Origin: Curtobacterium sp. MCBD17_035
GTDB lineage: Bacteria; Actinomycetota; Actinomycetes; Actinomycetales; Microbacteriaceae
NCBI RefSeq assembly: GCF_003234815.2
Contig: NZ_CP126279.1
Span: 806,001 to 870,000, forward strand
Direction of reading: 5' to 3'
DNA: 64,000 nt
This document shows, one piece after another, positions 32,973 through 43,726 of the stretch. Under the pieces are notes generated by a model that was not told the DNA's origin, ran no database searches, and worked only from the letters and a program-made list of their open reading frames with translations. A program made the position numbers and the translations under genes. Position 1 is the stretch's first letter. The number at the start of each line of letters is the position of its first letter.

Positions 32973-34997
32973 CTACTCGAGCCCGCGGCGGCGCAGCAGG
33001 GGACCGACCTCGGCGTCGCGGCCCCGGAACTCGCGGTAGGCCTCGAGCGGGTCGCGGGACCCTCCGACACCGAGGACGATCGAGGCGAACCGGCGTCCGG
33101 CCTCGCGTGACAGGCCGCCGTGCTCCCGGAACCACTCCACGGTGTCCGCGTCGAGCACCTCGCTCCAGATGTAGCCGTAGTAGCCCGCGTCGTACCCGCC
33201 CGAGAACGTGTGGGCGAAGTACGTCGACGAGTAGCGCGTGGGGACCGCGGGGACGGCGATGCCGGCGGCCTCGAGGGCGTCCTGCTCGAACGCCTCCACG
33301 TCGGTCACCGCCGCGGCCTCCGCGGAGCTGAGGCGGTGCCAGGCCTGGTCGAGCATCGCGGCAGCGAGGTACTCGGTCGTGGCGAAGCCCTCGTTGAACC
33401 CCTCGGAGTCGCTGAGGCCGAGCACGAGTTCCGCGGGCATGGGCTCGCCGGTCTCGTGGTGTCGGGCGTAGTTCACCAGGACCTCGGGCCAGTTGAGCCA
33501 CATCTCGTTGACCTGGCTCGGGAACTCGACGAAGTCGCGCTCGACGCTCGTGCCCGAGAACCGCGGGTACGTCGTCCGCGCGACGAGGCCGTGCAGCGCG
33601 TGCCCGAACTCGTGGAACAGCGTGGTGACCTCGTCCTGGGTCAGGAGTGTGGGGGACCCGGCGGCGGGCTTCGGCACGTTGAGGTTGTTGACGACGACGG
33701 GCAGGGTGCCGATCAGGGCCGACTGCTCGACGATCGGGTTCATCCACGCACCGCCGCGCTTGCCGTCGCGCGTGTACAGGTCGAGCAGGTAGAGGCCGAC
33801 CGACGCGCCCTGTTCGTCCGTGACCTCGAACACCCGGACCTCGTCGTTGTAGCCGTGCAGGTCGGGCCGCTCGGCGAACGACAGGCCGTACAGGGCGTTC
33901 GCCGCGTGGAACACACCGTCGTGCAGCACGCGCTCCGCCTCGAAGTACGCGCGCATCGCGGTCGCGTCGACCGCGAACTGCTGGGCGCGGAGGATCTCGG
34001 TCGCGTACGCCCAGTCGTGCGCCTCGACCTCGTGGCCGAGCACCCGCGCCCGGACCTCGCGCTCGTCCCGGGCGTTCGCGGCGGCGGCGGGCGCGAGCGA
34101 CGTCAGGAGGCCGTCCACCGCCTCCGGCGTCCCTGCGGTCTCGTCGGCGGTCACGGCGGCGGCGTGGTTCGGGAACCCGAGGAGTTCCGCGCGCTCGGCA
34201 CGGAGCCGGACGATGCGGAGCACGAGGTCCCGGTTGTCCCAGTCGTTGCCCCGCCGACCCCGCTGCAGCGAGGCGTCCATGATGCGGGCCCGGACCGCTC
34301 GGTCCGTCAGCGTCGCCAGGTAGGGGTGCCCGGTGAACAGCGGCAGGGTGATGAGCCAGCCGTCCAGGCCGCGCGCCTCGGCGGCCCCGCGGGTCGCGGA
34401 CCGGGCACCGTCATCGAGGCCGTCGAGCTCCGCCTCGTCGGTGATGTGCACGGCGAGGTCGTTGGTGTCGTCGAGCAGGTTGCGCTCGAACCGTGTCGTG
34501 AGCGTCGAGAGCTCCTGGTTCAGCGCGGTCAGGCGCTCCTTGCCGGATGCGTCGAGCCCCGCACCGGCCAGGGTCATCTCGGTGTGGGTCCGCTCCACGA
34601 GGCGGAGGTCCTCGCCGGTCAGGCCGAGGTCCTCGCGGGCGTCGTGCACGGCGGCGACCCGCTCGTACAGCCGGCTGTCGAGGGTGATCGCGTCGCGGTG
34701 GGCGGCCAGCAGCGGCGAGATCTCGGCTTCGAGGTCGTGGATCTCGGCGGTCGAGTCCGCCGAGGCGACGGTGAAGAAGGCCATGGACACGCGCGCCAGG
34801 AGCTGCCCGGACCGCTCGAGGGCGACGAGCGTGTTGTCGAACGTCGGGGACTCCGGGTCCGTCGCGATCGCCTCGACCTCTGCACGCTGCTCGCGCATGC
34901 CCTGGTCGAACGCGGGGCGGTAGTGCTCGAGCCGGACCTCGGTGAACGGGGGGAGCGCGTACGGGAGGGTGCTCGGGGCGTCGAAGGGCGTGGCCAT
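32973..34997 (-). CDS. M3 family metallopeptidase (Dcp/oligopeptidase A type)
   Basis: 674-residue zinc peptidase of the thimet oligopeptidase family, degrading short peptides in the cytoplasm (dipeptidyl carboxypeptidase or oligopeptidase A activity). The zinc motif HEFGHALHGL is at 462-466 and onward, with the third ligand Glu in the FVEFPSQVNE segment. The long helical N-terminal half and the closing YSSTYFAHTFSGGYDAGYYGYIWSEVLDAD are typical. I start at ATG 34997 because TAGGGT lies exactly 7 nt before it; an in-frame GTG three codons upstream would fall inside that spacer. Confidence 0.93.
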   Translation of the reverse strand: MATPFDAPSTLPYALPPFTEVRLEHYRPAFDQGMREQRAEVEAIATDPESPTFDNTLVALERSGQLLARVSMAFFTVASADSTAEIHDLEAEISPLLAAHRDAITLDSRLYERVAAVHDAREDLGLTGEDLRLVERTHTEMTLAGAGLDASGKERLTALNQELSTLTTRFERNLLDDTNDLAVHITDEAELDGLDDGARSATRGAAEARGLDGWLITLPLFTGHPYLATLTDRAVRARIMDASLQRGRRGNDWDNRDLVLRIVRLRAERAELLGFPNHAAAVTADETAGTPEAVDGLLTSLAPAAAANARDEREVRARVLGHEVEAHDWAYATEILRAQQFAVDATAMRAYFEAERVLHDGVFHAANALYGLSFAERPDLHGYNDEVRVFEVTDEQGASVGLYLLDLYTRDGKRGGAWMNPIVEQSALIGTLPVVVNNLNVPKPAAGSPTLLTQDEVTTLFHEFGHALHGLVARTTYPRFSGTSVERDFVEFPSQVNEMWLNWPEVLVNYARHHETGEPMPAELVLGLSDSEGFNEGFATTEYLAAAMLDQAWHRLSSAEAAAVTDVEAFEQDALEAAGIAVPAVPTRYSSTYFAHTFSGGYDAGYYGYIWSEVLDADTVEWFREHGGLSREAGRRFASIVLGVGGSRDPLEAYREFRGRDAEVGPLLRRRGLE

Positions 34998-35004
34998 GTC
35001 CACC

Positions 35005-35010
35005 ACCCTA
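35005..35010 (-). promoter_or_regulatory. -10 element of the M3 peptidase gene
   Basis: TAGGGT on the minus strand, 7 nt before the ATG; it indicates a leaderless transcript and fixes the start. Confidence 0.55.
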
Positions 35011-35055
35011 GGACCGGGGGTGCGGGGACGCCCGGGGGTGGGCCTCCCGGCCGGT

Positions 35056-36694
<1,639 letters not shown>

Positions 36695-36761
36695 GCCCGG
36701 CGCAGCACCAGCCCGCTCCTCTCGCACCCCGCCCTCCGATCCGGCAGGGTGGTGGCCGCAG

Positions 36762-36798
36762 GGCGATGCCCCGCTCCACTCCGGAGCGGGGCATCGCC
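36762..36798 (+). terminator. terminator of the hydrolase gene
   Basis: 16-bp perfect stem GGCGATGCCCCGCTCC with a 5-nt loop, 67 bp after the stop codon. Confidence 0.75.
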
Positions 36799-36921
36799 GT
36801 GTCCGGCGCTCGCGGCTCGCGAACGGCCGTCGCTGGGAACGACGGCCACCCGGAGGGCGTACCAGTGGACCGTCAGGAGACGGGGACGTCCCGCTCCGCC
36901 GAGCGCACCGGGAGGCGCACC

Positions 36922-37908
36922 ATGGGCAAGCGGAACCGCACGATCGTCATCACGGGGGCGTCCAGCGGCATTGGTCGGGCCACGGCGCTCCGGTTCGCCC
37001 GTGCGGGTGACGCGGTCGTCCTCGCCGCCCGTCGTCCCGCCGCCCTGGAGGCCGTGGCCGCCGAGTGCCGTGCGCTCGGTGGCGAGGCGCTCGCCGTGCC
37101 GACCGACACGAGCGACGAGACCGCCGTGCTCCGCCTGGCAGCGGAGGCCGTCCGCCGGTTCGGACGCATCGACGTGTGGATCAACGACGCCGCCATCTCG
37201 TCGTTCTCGCCGTTCCTGCAGATGCCGATGGACGAGTTCCGCCGCGTGATGGACGTCAACGTCATGGGGTACGTGTACGGCGCACGCGCGGCCCTCGAGG
37301 TCATGGAGCGGCAGGGGCGTGGCGTGCTCGTCAACGTGTCGTCCATCGTGGGCGAGGTCCCGCAGCCGTACACCGCGCCCTACGGCATGTCGAAGGCGGC
37401 GGTCCGTGCCCTCGGCGTGAGCCTCCGGTCCGAGCTCATGCTCCGCGGCAAGAAGCGCATCCACGTCGTCACGGTCCTGCCGCCCACCGTGGACACGCCG
37501 TTCTTCCGGCACAGCGCGAACCACACCGGCCGCAAGATCGTCGCGCTGCCGCCGGTCTACGGTGTCGACAAGGTCGCGCGCGCGGTCGTCCGCGCGGCCG
37601 ACGCGCCCGGCAAGGCGACCGAGATCGCGATCGGAGGTGCCGGCAAGGCGTTCGTGCAGCAGCACCGCATGACCCCGGCCGCGGTCGAGGCGCAGATGGC
37701 GATCCAGACCGACAAGACGCACCTGTCGCGCCACGAGCACGTCCCCGACAACCAGGGCACGATCTTCACCCCGTCGTCCGACCCGCGGGACGCGACGGCG
37801 GATGGCGGGTGGCACGGCGGACGGCGTACCGCGAGCCGCAACGTGATGGGCTGGGCGCTCGTCGGCGCGATCGCGGTGTTCGTCGGACGGCGTCTCCGCG
37901 CGCGCTGA
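36922..37908 (+). CDS. SDR family oxidoreductase with C-terminal membrane anchor
   Basis: 328 residues. Cofactor motif TGASSGIGRAT near the start, NDAAIS, and active-site YGMSKAAV (Tyr and Lys spaced YxxxK) make it a classical short-chain dehydrogenase. The protein continues for about 80 residues beyond the usual fold, and ends with a hydrophobic helix (VMGWALVGAIAVFVGRRLRAR) that would tether it to the inner face of the membrane. A near-ideal GGGAGG ribosome site sits 6 nt before the ATG; the in-frame GTG upstream is weaker. Substrate unknown. Confidence 0.87.
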   Translation: MGKRNRTIVITGASSGIGRATALRFARAGDAVVLAARRPAALEAVAAECRALGGEALAVPTDTSDETAVLRLAAEAVRRFGRIDVWINDAAISSFSPFLQMPMDEFRRVMDVNVMGYVYGARAALEVMERQGRGVLVNVSSIVGEVPQPYTAPYGMSKAAVRALGVSLRSELMLRGKKRIHVVTVLPPTVDTPFFRHSANHTGRKIVALPPVYGVDKVARAVVRAADAPGKATEIAIGGAGKAFVQQHRMTPAAVEAQMAIQTDKTHLSRHEHVPDNQGTIFTPSSDPRDATADGGWHGGRRTASRNVMGWALVGAIAVFVGRRLRAR

Positions 37909-37960
37909 CCAGCCCCGCCTGGCTGCCTGCCCGGCCCGGCCGAGACCGGGCTGGGTCCGC

Positions 37961-38206
37961 TCAGGGCTCCTCGTCGTGGGGTGGCGTCGTCACGGCCTGC
38001 CCGAGCGGGTCGAGGTGGATCCGCGTCCCGTCGTCGAGCTCGGCGATCGGTCGGCGCTCGAGCCACGTCAGGGTCCAGCGCCACGTCGAGGCGTCGACCC
38101 CCTCGTCGGCGAGTTCCTCCTCGACCGTCCGGACCGCGACGAGCATCGCCTCCGGCAGGGCGGCCGGTGGCTCCTGCCCGACGCTCCATCGTGTGCCCAG
38201 CTGCAT
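37961..38206 (-). CDS. conserved small protein (81 aa)
   Basis: 81 residues, acidic: MQLGTRWSVGQEPPAALPEA, then a helix-rich middle (VRTVEEELADEGVDASTWRWTLTWLERRP) and IAELDDGTRIHLDPLG. GGAGG lies 5 nt before this ATG, so I reject the longer reading that would run back into the hairpin at 38236. I do not recognise a family; the composition is that of a real gene. It lies downstream of valS, separated from it by that hairpin. Confidence 0.6.
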   Translation of the reverse strand: MQLGTRWSVGQEPPAALPEAMLVAVRTVEEELADEGVDASTWRWTLTWLERRPIAELDDGTRIHLDPLGQAVTTPPHDEEP

Positions 38207-38235
38207 GCGTGCCTCCAGTCCGTCCCAGTCCGATC

Positions 38236-38292
38236 CGAGATCGCAGTCGTTGCCGTTCTGATCGAACCAGAACGGCAACGACTGCGATCTCG
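38236..38292. terminator. long hairpin, palindrome family copy 3 (after valS)
   Basis: Perfect 25-bp inverted repeat (38236-38260 with 38268-38292), 7-nt loop, 11 bp beyond the valS stop. Its arms are identical to those inside the copy at 29776, only the loop differs. Confidence 0.8.
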
Positions 38293-38302
38293 CGGAGGGG
38301 GG

Positions 38303-40897
38303 TCAGACCGCGGGCTGCTCCTCGAGCTCGATCTCGACGACGCTGAGCTCCGCGCCCTCCGCGAACGCCAGGTTCCGGATCCGCCCGACCGCGGCGAGGT
38401 CCGGCGCGGCCTGCTCGATGAGCGCCCGCACCGGCTCGGGAGCCGCGACGACCGCCCGCGTGACGGGCGTCTTCTGCGACGCCTTCGCCGCCGTCTTCGC
38501 CCCGCGGATGCCGATGAGCGCCTGCCCGACGGCCTCGAGCAGCCCGGACTCGTCGGCGTCGACCGGCAGGTCGGCCGGGGTCGGCCAGGAGGCCCGGTGC
38601 ACCGATCCGTCGTGCGTCCAGGCCCACACTTCCTCCGTTGCGAACGGGAGGAACGGTGCGAGCAGGCGGGTCAGCACGTCCATCGCGGCGCGGAGCGCGA
38701 GCACCGCCGAGGCCTGCGTCTCGTGGGTGGCCTCGTCGGCGGTGCCGTACGCGCGCTCCTTGACGAGCTCGAGGTAGTCGTCGCAGAACGTCCAGAAGAA
38801 CCGCTCGGTGACCTCGAGCGCGCGGGCGTGGTCGTACTGCTCGAACGCGGTCGTGGCCTGCTCGACGACCGAGCGGAGCGCGGCGAGCATGTCCACGTCG
38901 AGCGCCTCGGTGACGCTGTGCGCACCGACGGGCAGCTCGAAGCCGTGCACGAACTTCGCGGCGTTGAGCACCTTGATCGCCAGGCGTCGACCGACCTTGA
39001 TCTGCTTGGGGTTCTGCGGGTCGAACGCCGCGTCGGTGCCGAGACGCGAGGACGCCGCCCAGTACCGGACCGCGTCGGCGCCGTGCTGCTCGAGCATGTC
39101 GATGGGCGTGACGACGTTGCCCTTCGACTTCGACATCTTCTTGCGGTCCGGGTCGACGATGAACCCCGAGATCGAGGCGTTCGCCCACGGGGCGACGCCG
39201 TCCTCGAGCTGGGCCCGGAGCGCGGTCGTGAACAGCCAGGTCCGGATGATGTCCTGGCCCTGCGGACGGACGTCGTACGGGTAGACGATCCCGAACAGGT
39301 CGGGGTCCCGCTCCCACCCGCCGGCGAGCTGCGGGGTCAGGGACGACGTCGCCCACGTGTCCATGACGTCGACCTCGCCGATGAACCCGCCGGGGACGCC
39401 GCGCTGGTCGGCGGAGTAGCCGGGAGCCGGGTCGGACGACGGGTCCACGGGGAGCTGGTCCTCGGTCGGGGTGATCACCTGGTCGAACACGGGGTTGCCG
39501 TCGGCGTCGAGCGGGTACCAGACGGGGAGCGGCACACCGAAGAACCGCTGCCGCGACACGAGCCAGTCGCCGGACAGGCCGTTCACCCAGTTCTCGTACC
39601 GGACGCGCATGAAGTCCGGGTGGAACGCGATCTGCTGACCGCGCTCGACGAGGGTGTCCTTGAGCTGCTGGTCGCGCGACCCGTTGACGATGTACCACTG
39701 CCGCGTCGACACGATCTCGAGCGGCTTGTCGCCCTTCTCGAAGAACTTGACCGGGTGCGTGATCTTCTTGACGTCGCCGATGAGCTCGCCCGATTCGGTG
39801 AGCGCGTCGACGACGACCTGCTTGGCGCTGAACACGGTCTTGCCGGCCATCTCGGCGTACACGGCCAGGCCGCGCTCCGAGGTGATGACGTCGGGCGCCT
39901 GTGACACGATGCGGCCGTCGAACCCGATCACCGAGCGGTTCGGCAGCTGCAGCTCGCGCCACCAGACGACATCCGTCGTGTCGCCGAAGGTGCAGATCAT
40001 CGCGATGCCGGCGCCCTTGTCCTGCTGTGCCAGGTGGTGTGCGAGCACCGGGACCTCGACGTCGAACAGCGGGGAGCGCACGGTCGTCCCGAACAGGTCC
40101 TGGAACCGTTCGTCGTCCGGGTGTGCGACGAGTGCGACGCACGCGGGGAGCAGCTCCGGCCGGGTCGTCTGGATCACGACGTCGCCGCTGCCGTCGGTCT
40201 TGTGGAACGCGATGCCGTGGTACGCGCCGGGCTGGTCCCGGTCCTCCAGTTCGGCCTGCGCGACCGCCGTGCGGAACGTGACGTCCCACAGGGTCGGTGC
40301 GTCCGCCTGGTAGGCCTCGCCGCGGGCGAGGTTCCGCAGGAACGCCTTCTGCGCGATCGCCTGCGATTCGTCGCCGATCGTCCGGTACGACTGCGTCCAG
40401 TCGACCGACAGGCCGAGGGTGCGCCACACGTGCTCGAACTGCTGCTCGTCCTCGACGGTCAGGCGTTCGCACAGCTCGATGAAGTTGCGGCGCGAGATCG
40501 GGACCTGGTCGGCGGCCTTGGTGCTCTTGCCGTCGCCGCCCTCGAACGGTGGCGTGAAGGACGCGTCGTAGGGGAGCGACGGGTCGCAGCGGACGCCGTA
40601 GTAGTTCTGCACGCGGCGTTCCGTCGGCAGGCCGTTGTCGTCCCAGCCCATCGGGTAGAACACGCGCTTGCCGCGCATGCGCTCGAACCGCGCCTTGACG
40701 TCGGTGTGGGTGTAGCTGAACACGTGCCCGATGTGCAGCGAGCCGGACGCCGTGGGCGGCGGGGTGTCGATCGAGTAGACGTCGGCGCGGGTCGCACCAT
40801 CGCGGTCGAACCGGTAGGTGCCGTCGGTCTCCCACTGCGGGCCCCAGACCTGCTCGAGGCCGTCCACCGAGGGCTTGTCGGGCATGGGCTTGGTCAT
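38303..40897 (-). CDS. valS: valine--tRNA ligase
   Basis: 864-residue class I aminoacyl-tRNA synthetase. The HIGH signature is HIGH at 55-58 (SGSLHIGHVFSYTHTD) and KMSKS at 587-591. The FYPMGWDDNGLPTERRVQNYYGVRCDPS segment marks the archaeal-like ValS type used by many actinobacteria, rather than the E. coli type. The CP1 editing domain lies around 190-330 and the anticodon-binding helical bundle at the C-terminus. GGAAGG precedes the ATG by 7 nt. Its leader contains TACCCT as a possible -10 but no T-box. Confidence 0.96.
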   Translation of the reverse strand: MTKPMPDKPSVDGLEQVWGPQWETDGTYRFDRDGATRADVYSIDTPPPTASGSLHIGHVFSYTHTDVKARFERMRGKRVFYPMGWDDNGLPTERRVQNYYGVRCDPSLPYDASFTPPFEGGDGKSTKAADQVPISRRNFIELCERLTVEDEQQFEHVWRTLGLSVDWTQSYRTIGDESQAIAQKAFLRNLARGEAYQADAPTLWDVTFRTAVAQAELEDRDQPGAYHGIAFHKTDGSGDVVIQTTRPELLPACVALVAHPDDERFQDLFGTTVRSPLFDVEVPVLAHHLAQQDKGAGIAMICTFGDTTDVVWWRELQLPNRSVIGFDGRIVSQAPDVITSERGLAVYAEMAGKTVFSAKQVVVDALTESGELIGDVKKITHPVKFFEKGDKPLEIVSTRQWYIVNGSRDQQLKDTLVERGQQIAFHPDFMRVRYENWVNGLSGDWLVSRQRFFGVPLPVWYPLDADGNPVFDQVITPTEDQLPVDPSSDPAPGYSADQRGVPGGFIGEVDVMDTWATSSLTPQLAGGWERDPDLFGIVYPYDVRPQGQDIIRTWLFTTALRAQLEDGVAPWANASISGFIVDPDRKKMSKSKGNVVTPIDMLEQHGADAVRYWAASSRLGTDAAFDPQNPKQIKVGRRLAIKVLNAAKFVHGFELPVGAHSVTEALDVDMLAALRSVVEQATTAFEQYDHARALEVTERFFWTFCDDYLELVKERAYGTADEATHETQASAVLALRAAMDVLTRLLAPFLPFATEEVWAWTHDGSVHRASWPTPADLPVDADESGLLEAVGQALIGIRGAKTAAKASQKTPVTRAVVAAPEPVRALIEQAAPDLAAVGRIRNLAFAEGAELSVVEIELEEQPAV

Positions 40898-41131
40898 GGC
40901 TGCACCTTCCGGTCGATGTGTGCGGCACCGAGTCCGTGATGAGGTGCCTGAGTGTTCCGCGCGCTGCGGGTCGGGACAAGGGTACCGGGGCCGGGAGGGT
41001 CGGACCAGTCGTCGCCACACGGCGACCACGACAGGCGAGGCGCACACCCTGAGCGGTGAGGACGCGCACGGGCCCACCGATACGGCACTCTGGTACGTGA
41101 CATTCCACGACGCCCGGGAGGACCAGGACCA

Positions 41132-42706
41132 GTGACCGCGCCATCGAACGACACCACGACGTCCCGACCGCGCCGCAGGGGAGCGCCGGACCTCGTCCGG
41201 TCCGCCCGGCGCCGCCTGACCGCGGACGACGTGACGGTCGTCGACGGTCCGCTGCTCAAGCGCGCGGTCACCGCGGCGGCGCTGGGCAACGCGATGGAGT
41301 GGTTCGACTTCGGCGTCTTCGCCTACCTCGCCACGACGATCGGGCAGGTGTTCTTCCCGTCGGCGGACCCGACGGCCAGCACGATCTCGGCGTTCGCGAC
41401 GTTCACCGCCGCGTTCCTGGTCCGACCGCTCGGCGGCGTGGTGTTCGGTCCGCTCGGGGACCGGATCGGGCGGCAGCGGGTGCTCGCGCTGACGATGGTG
41501 CTCATGGCGGCCGGGACCTTCGCCATCGGGCTGGTGCCCGGGTACGACCGGATCGGGCTGTGGGGTGCGGTCCTCCTCTTGCTCGCCCGGCTGTTGCAGG
41601 GATTCTCGACGGGCGGTGAGTACGGCGGGGCGGCGACGTTCATCGCCGAGTACGCACCGGACCGGTGCCGTGGCGCCCTCGGCGCCTGGCTCGAGTTCGG
41701 GACGCTCGGCGGGTACGTGCTCGGCGCCGGGCTCGTGACGGCCCTCCAGGCGACGCTGTCGGACGACGCGCTGCTCGCGTGGGGGTGGCGGGTCCCGTTC
41801 CTCGTGGCGGGTCCGCTCGGGGTCATCGGGCTGTACCTGCGTCTCCGGCTCGAGGAGACGCCCGCGTTCCGACGACAGCAGGCCGCGCTCGCCGAACGCG
41901 AGGCGGAACGGACCCCGGTCGTGCGCCTGCTCGCCGAACACTGGCGGCCGCTGCTCGTGTGCATCGGGCTGGTGCTCGTGTTCAACGTCACCGACTACAT
42001 GCTGTTGTCCTACATGCCGACCTACCTGACCGAGACGCTCGGCAGCGACGCCACCGACGGCCTCGTGCTCGTCATCGTCGTGATGGTCGTCATGATGGCG
42101 GTGATCGGGCTCGGCGGCCGGCTGTCCGATCGGTTCGGACGGCGCCCCGTGCTCTTCGCGGGCTGCATCGGCTTCATCGTCCTGTCGTGGCCGGCCCTCG
42201 CCCTCGTGCAGACCGCAGACCCGTGGCTCGGGTTCTGCGGACTGCTGCTCATGGGACTCGTGCTCGTGACGTTCACGTCGACCATGCCGTCGACGCTGCC
42301 CGCGCTGTTCCCGACCGCCGTCCGCTACGGCGCGCTCGCGATCGCGTTCAACGTCTCGGTGTCGTTGTTCGGCGGGACGACACCACTGGCGACCGAGGCG
42401 CTCGTCGCGGCCGCGCACGACGCCGGCCTGCCGTGGGCGGACGACGTGCCCGCGCTGTACCTCGTCGTCGCCGCGGTGATCGGGCTGGTGGCGGTGGCCT
42501 GCACCACCGAGACTGCACAGGAGCCGCTGCTCGGCTCGGGGCCCACCGTGACCACCGAGGCCGAGGCGTCCGCCGTCATCGAGCAGTACGCCGACCCGAC
42601 GAGCGCGTTCTCGCGCACGAGCTGGGCGCAGGACTTCGCCACGAGTCAGATCCCGGTGGTGGGGGAGCAGGACGACCCACGCGACCGCCCTCGGTCCGTT
42701 CGGTAG
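41132..42706 (+). CDS. MFS transporter, ProP-like osmoprotectant:H+ symporter family
   Basis: 524 residues with twelve predicted membrane helices. The start of the transport core, AAALGNAMEWFDFGVFAYLATTIGQVFFP, and GDRIGRQRVLALTMVLMAAGTF, LLQGFSTGGEYGGAATFIAEYAP are the signature of the metabolite:H+ symporter group that includes ProP (proline/betaine) and alpha-ketoglutarate permeases. Length is close to ProP (500), but the C-terminal tail shows no clear coiled coil as in E. coli ProP. Start is GTG. It is divergent from valS across a 234-bp gap. Confidence 0.88.
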   Translation: MTAPSNDTTTSRPRRRGAPDLVRSARRRLTADDVTVVDGPLLKRAVTAAALGNAMEWFDFGVFAYLATTIGQVFFPSADPTASTISAFATFTAAFLVRPLGGVVFGPLGDRIGRQRVLALTMVLMAAGTFAIGLVPGYDRIGLWGAVLLLLARLLQGFSTGGEYGGAATFIAEYAPDRCRGALGAWLEFGTLGGYVLGAGLVTALQATLSDDALLAWGWRVPFLVAGPLGVIGLYLRLRLEETPAFRRQQAALAEREAERTPVVRLLAEHWRPLLVCIGLVLVFNVTDYMLLSYMPTYLTETLGSDATDGLVLVIVVMVVMMAVIGLGGRLSDRFGRRPVLFAGCIGFIVLSWPALALVQTADPWLGFCGLLLMGLVLVTFTSTMPSTLPALFPTAVRYGALAIAFNVSVSLFGGTTPLATEALVAAAHDAGLPWADDVPALYLVVAAVIGLVAVACTTETAQEPLLGSGPTVTTEAEASAVIEQYADPTSAFSRTSWAQDFATSQIPVVGEQDDPRDRPRSVR

Positions 42707-42760
42707 GGTCGACGCACGCTGCCGAGCGGGCGGCGCGACAGCGACGCGCGGAGGTCGGAT

Positions 42761-43672
42761 GTGCTGACCGTGGTCCTCGGGCTGCTCGGCGCCATGACCT
42801 ACGGGGTGTCCGACTTCCTCGGCGGGGTCGGGTCGCGGACGGCGCGGCCGATCATGGTCACGGCCATCGCCGCGGTCGTCGGCATCGTGCCGCTCGTGGC
42901 CGCAGTCCCCCTGCTGCACGCCCGGTTCACCGGCCACGCGCTCCTGTGGGGGTCGGTCGCCGGGGTCGCGGGCTCCATCGGCGTCCTGCTGCTCTACGCC
43001 GCGCTCGCGATCGGGCCGATGAGCGTGCTCTCGCCGGTCACGTCGGTGTTCGCAGCCGTCGTGCCCGTCGTCGTCGGTGTCGTCGCGGGAGTTCGACTCG
43101 GGCCGGTGGCGATCGCCGCGATCATCGCCGCCGTCGTGGCCGTCGTGCTCGTCGCCACCTCGGCGAGCGAGTCCTCGACGCCGCTGACCCTCCGCGGCCT
43201 CGGGATCGCCGCAGTGTCGGGATGCGGGTTCGGGGTCCTGGTCATCGCCTACGCCCGGACCGACGCAGCGGACGGGATCGCGCCGCTCGTCGTCGCCCGG
43301 GTGATCCAGGCGATCGTCATGTGGACGGGCGTGCTCATCGTCGTCGCACGATCACGACGCGCTGCCGCTGCTGCGCCCGCCGGAGCTGAGGGTTCGCGGG
43401 ATCGCGCACCGCTCCTCCCGGTCCACCGGCGGTTCTGGGTCGTCGTGGTCGCGTGCGGGTGCTTCGACGCGTCCGCGAACGTGTTCATCCAGGCCGCACT
43501 GCACGTGTCCGACGATCCGGCGGCGCTGCCCGTGGTCAGCGTGCTGGACGCGCTCTACCCGATCGGGACGATCCTCCTGGCCGCGATCGTGCTGCGGGAG
43601 CGGCTGTCGCGCGTGCAGGTCGCGGGCTTGGTGCTCGGGTTCGCGGCGAGTGCGACGCTGGCGCTCGCCTGA
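42761..43672 (+). CDS. EamA (DMT) family transporter
   Basis: 303 residues, ten predicted helices in two halves: MLTVVLGLLGAMTYGVSDFLGGVGSR at the start, ALAIGPMSVLSPVTSVFAAVVPVVVGVVAG, and a second repeat ending IGTILLAAIVLRERLSRVQVAGLVLGFAASATLAL. A cytoplasmic loop of about 25 residues in the middle is Ala/Arg-rich. Substrate unknown. The GTG start is supported by GGAGG 6 nt upstream. It follows the symporter gene by 54 bp and may be cotranscribed. Confidence 0.86.
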   Translation: MLTVVLGLLGAMTYGVSDFLGGVGSRTARPIMVTAIAAVVGIVPLVAAVPLLHARFTGHALLWGSVAGVAGSIGVLLLYAALAIGPMSVLSPVTSVFAAVVPVVVGVVAGVRLGPVAIAAIIAAVVAVVLVATSASESSTPLTLRGLGIAAVSGCGFGVLVIAYARTDAADGIAPLVVARVIQAIVMWTGVLIVVARSRRAAAAAPAGAEGSRDRAPLLPVHRRFWVVVVACGCFDASANVFIQAALHVSDDPAALPVVSVLDALYPIGTILLAAIVLRERLSRVQVAGLVLGFAASATLALA

Positions 43673-43726
43673 CGTGGACCGGCGCACGGCGCACCGGCGC
43701 TCGCCGGACCGTGCTCGACGCGTCGG

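Noticed and set aside
38303..42937. Single 1544-codon frame joining valS with upstream sequence
   Set aside because: The part upstream of 40897 is antisense to the MFS gene and has shadow composition; the ribosome site and family alignment put the valS start at 40897.
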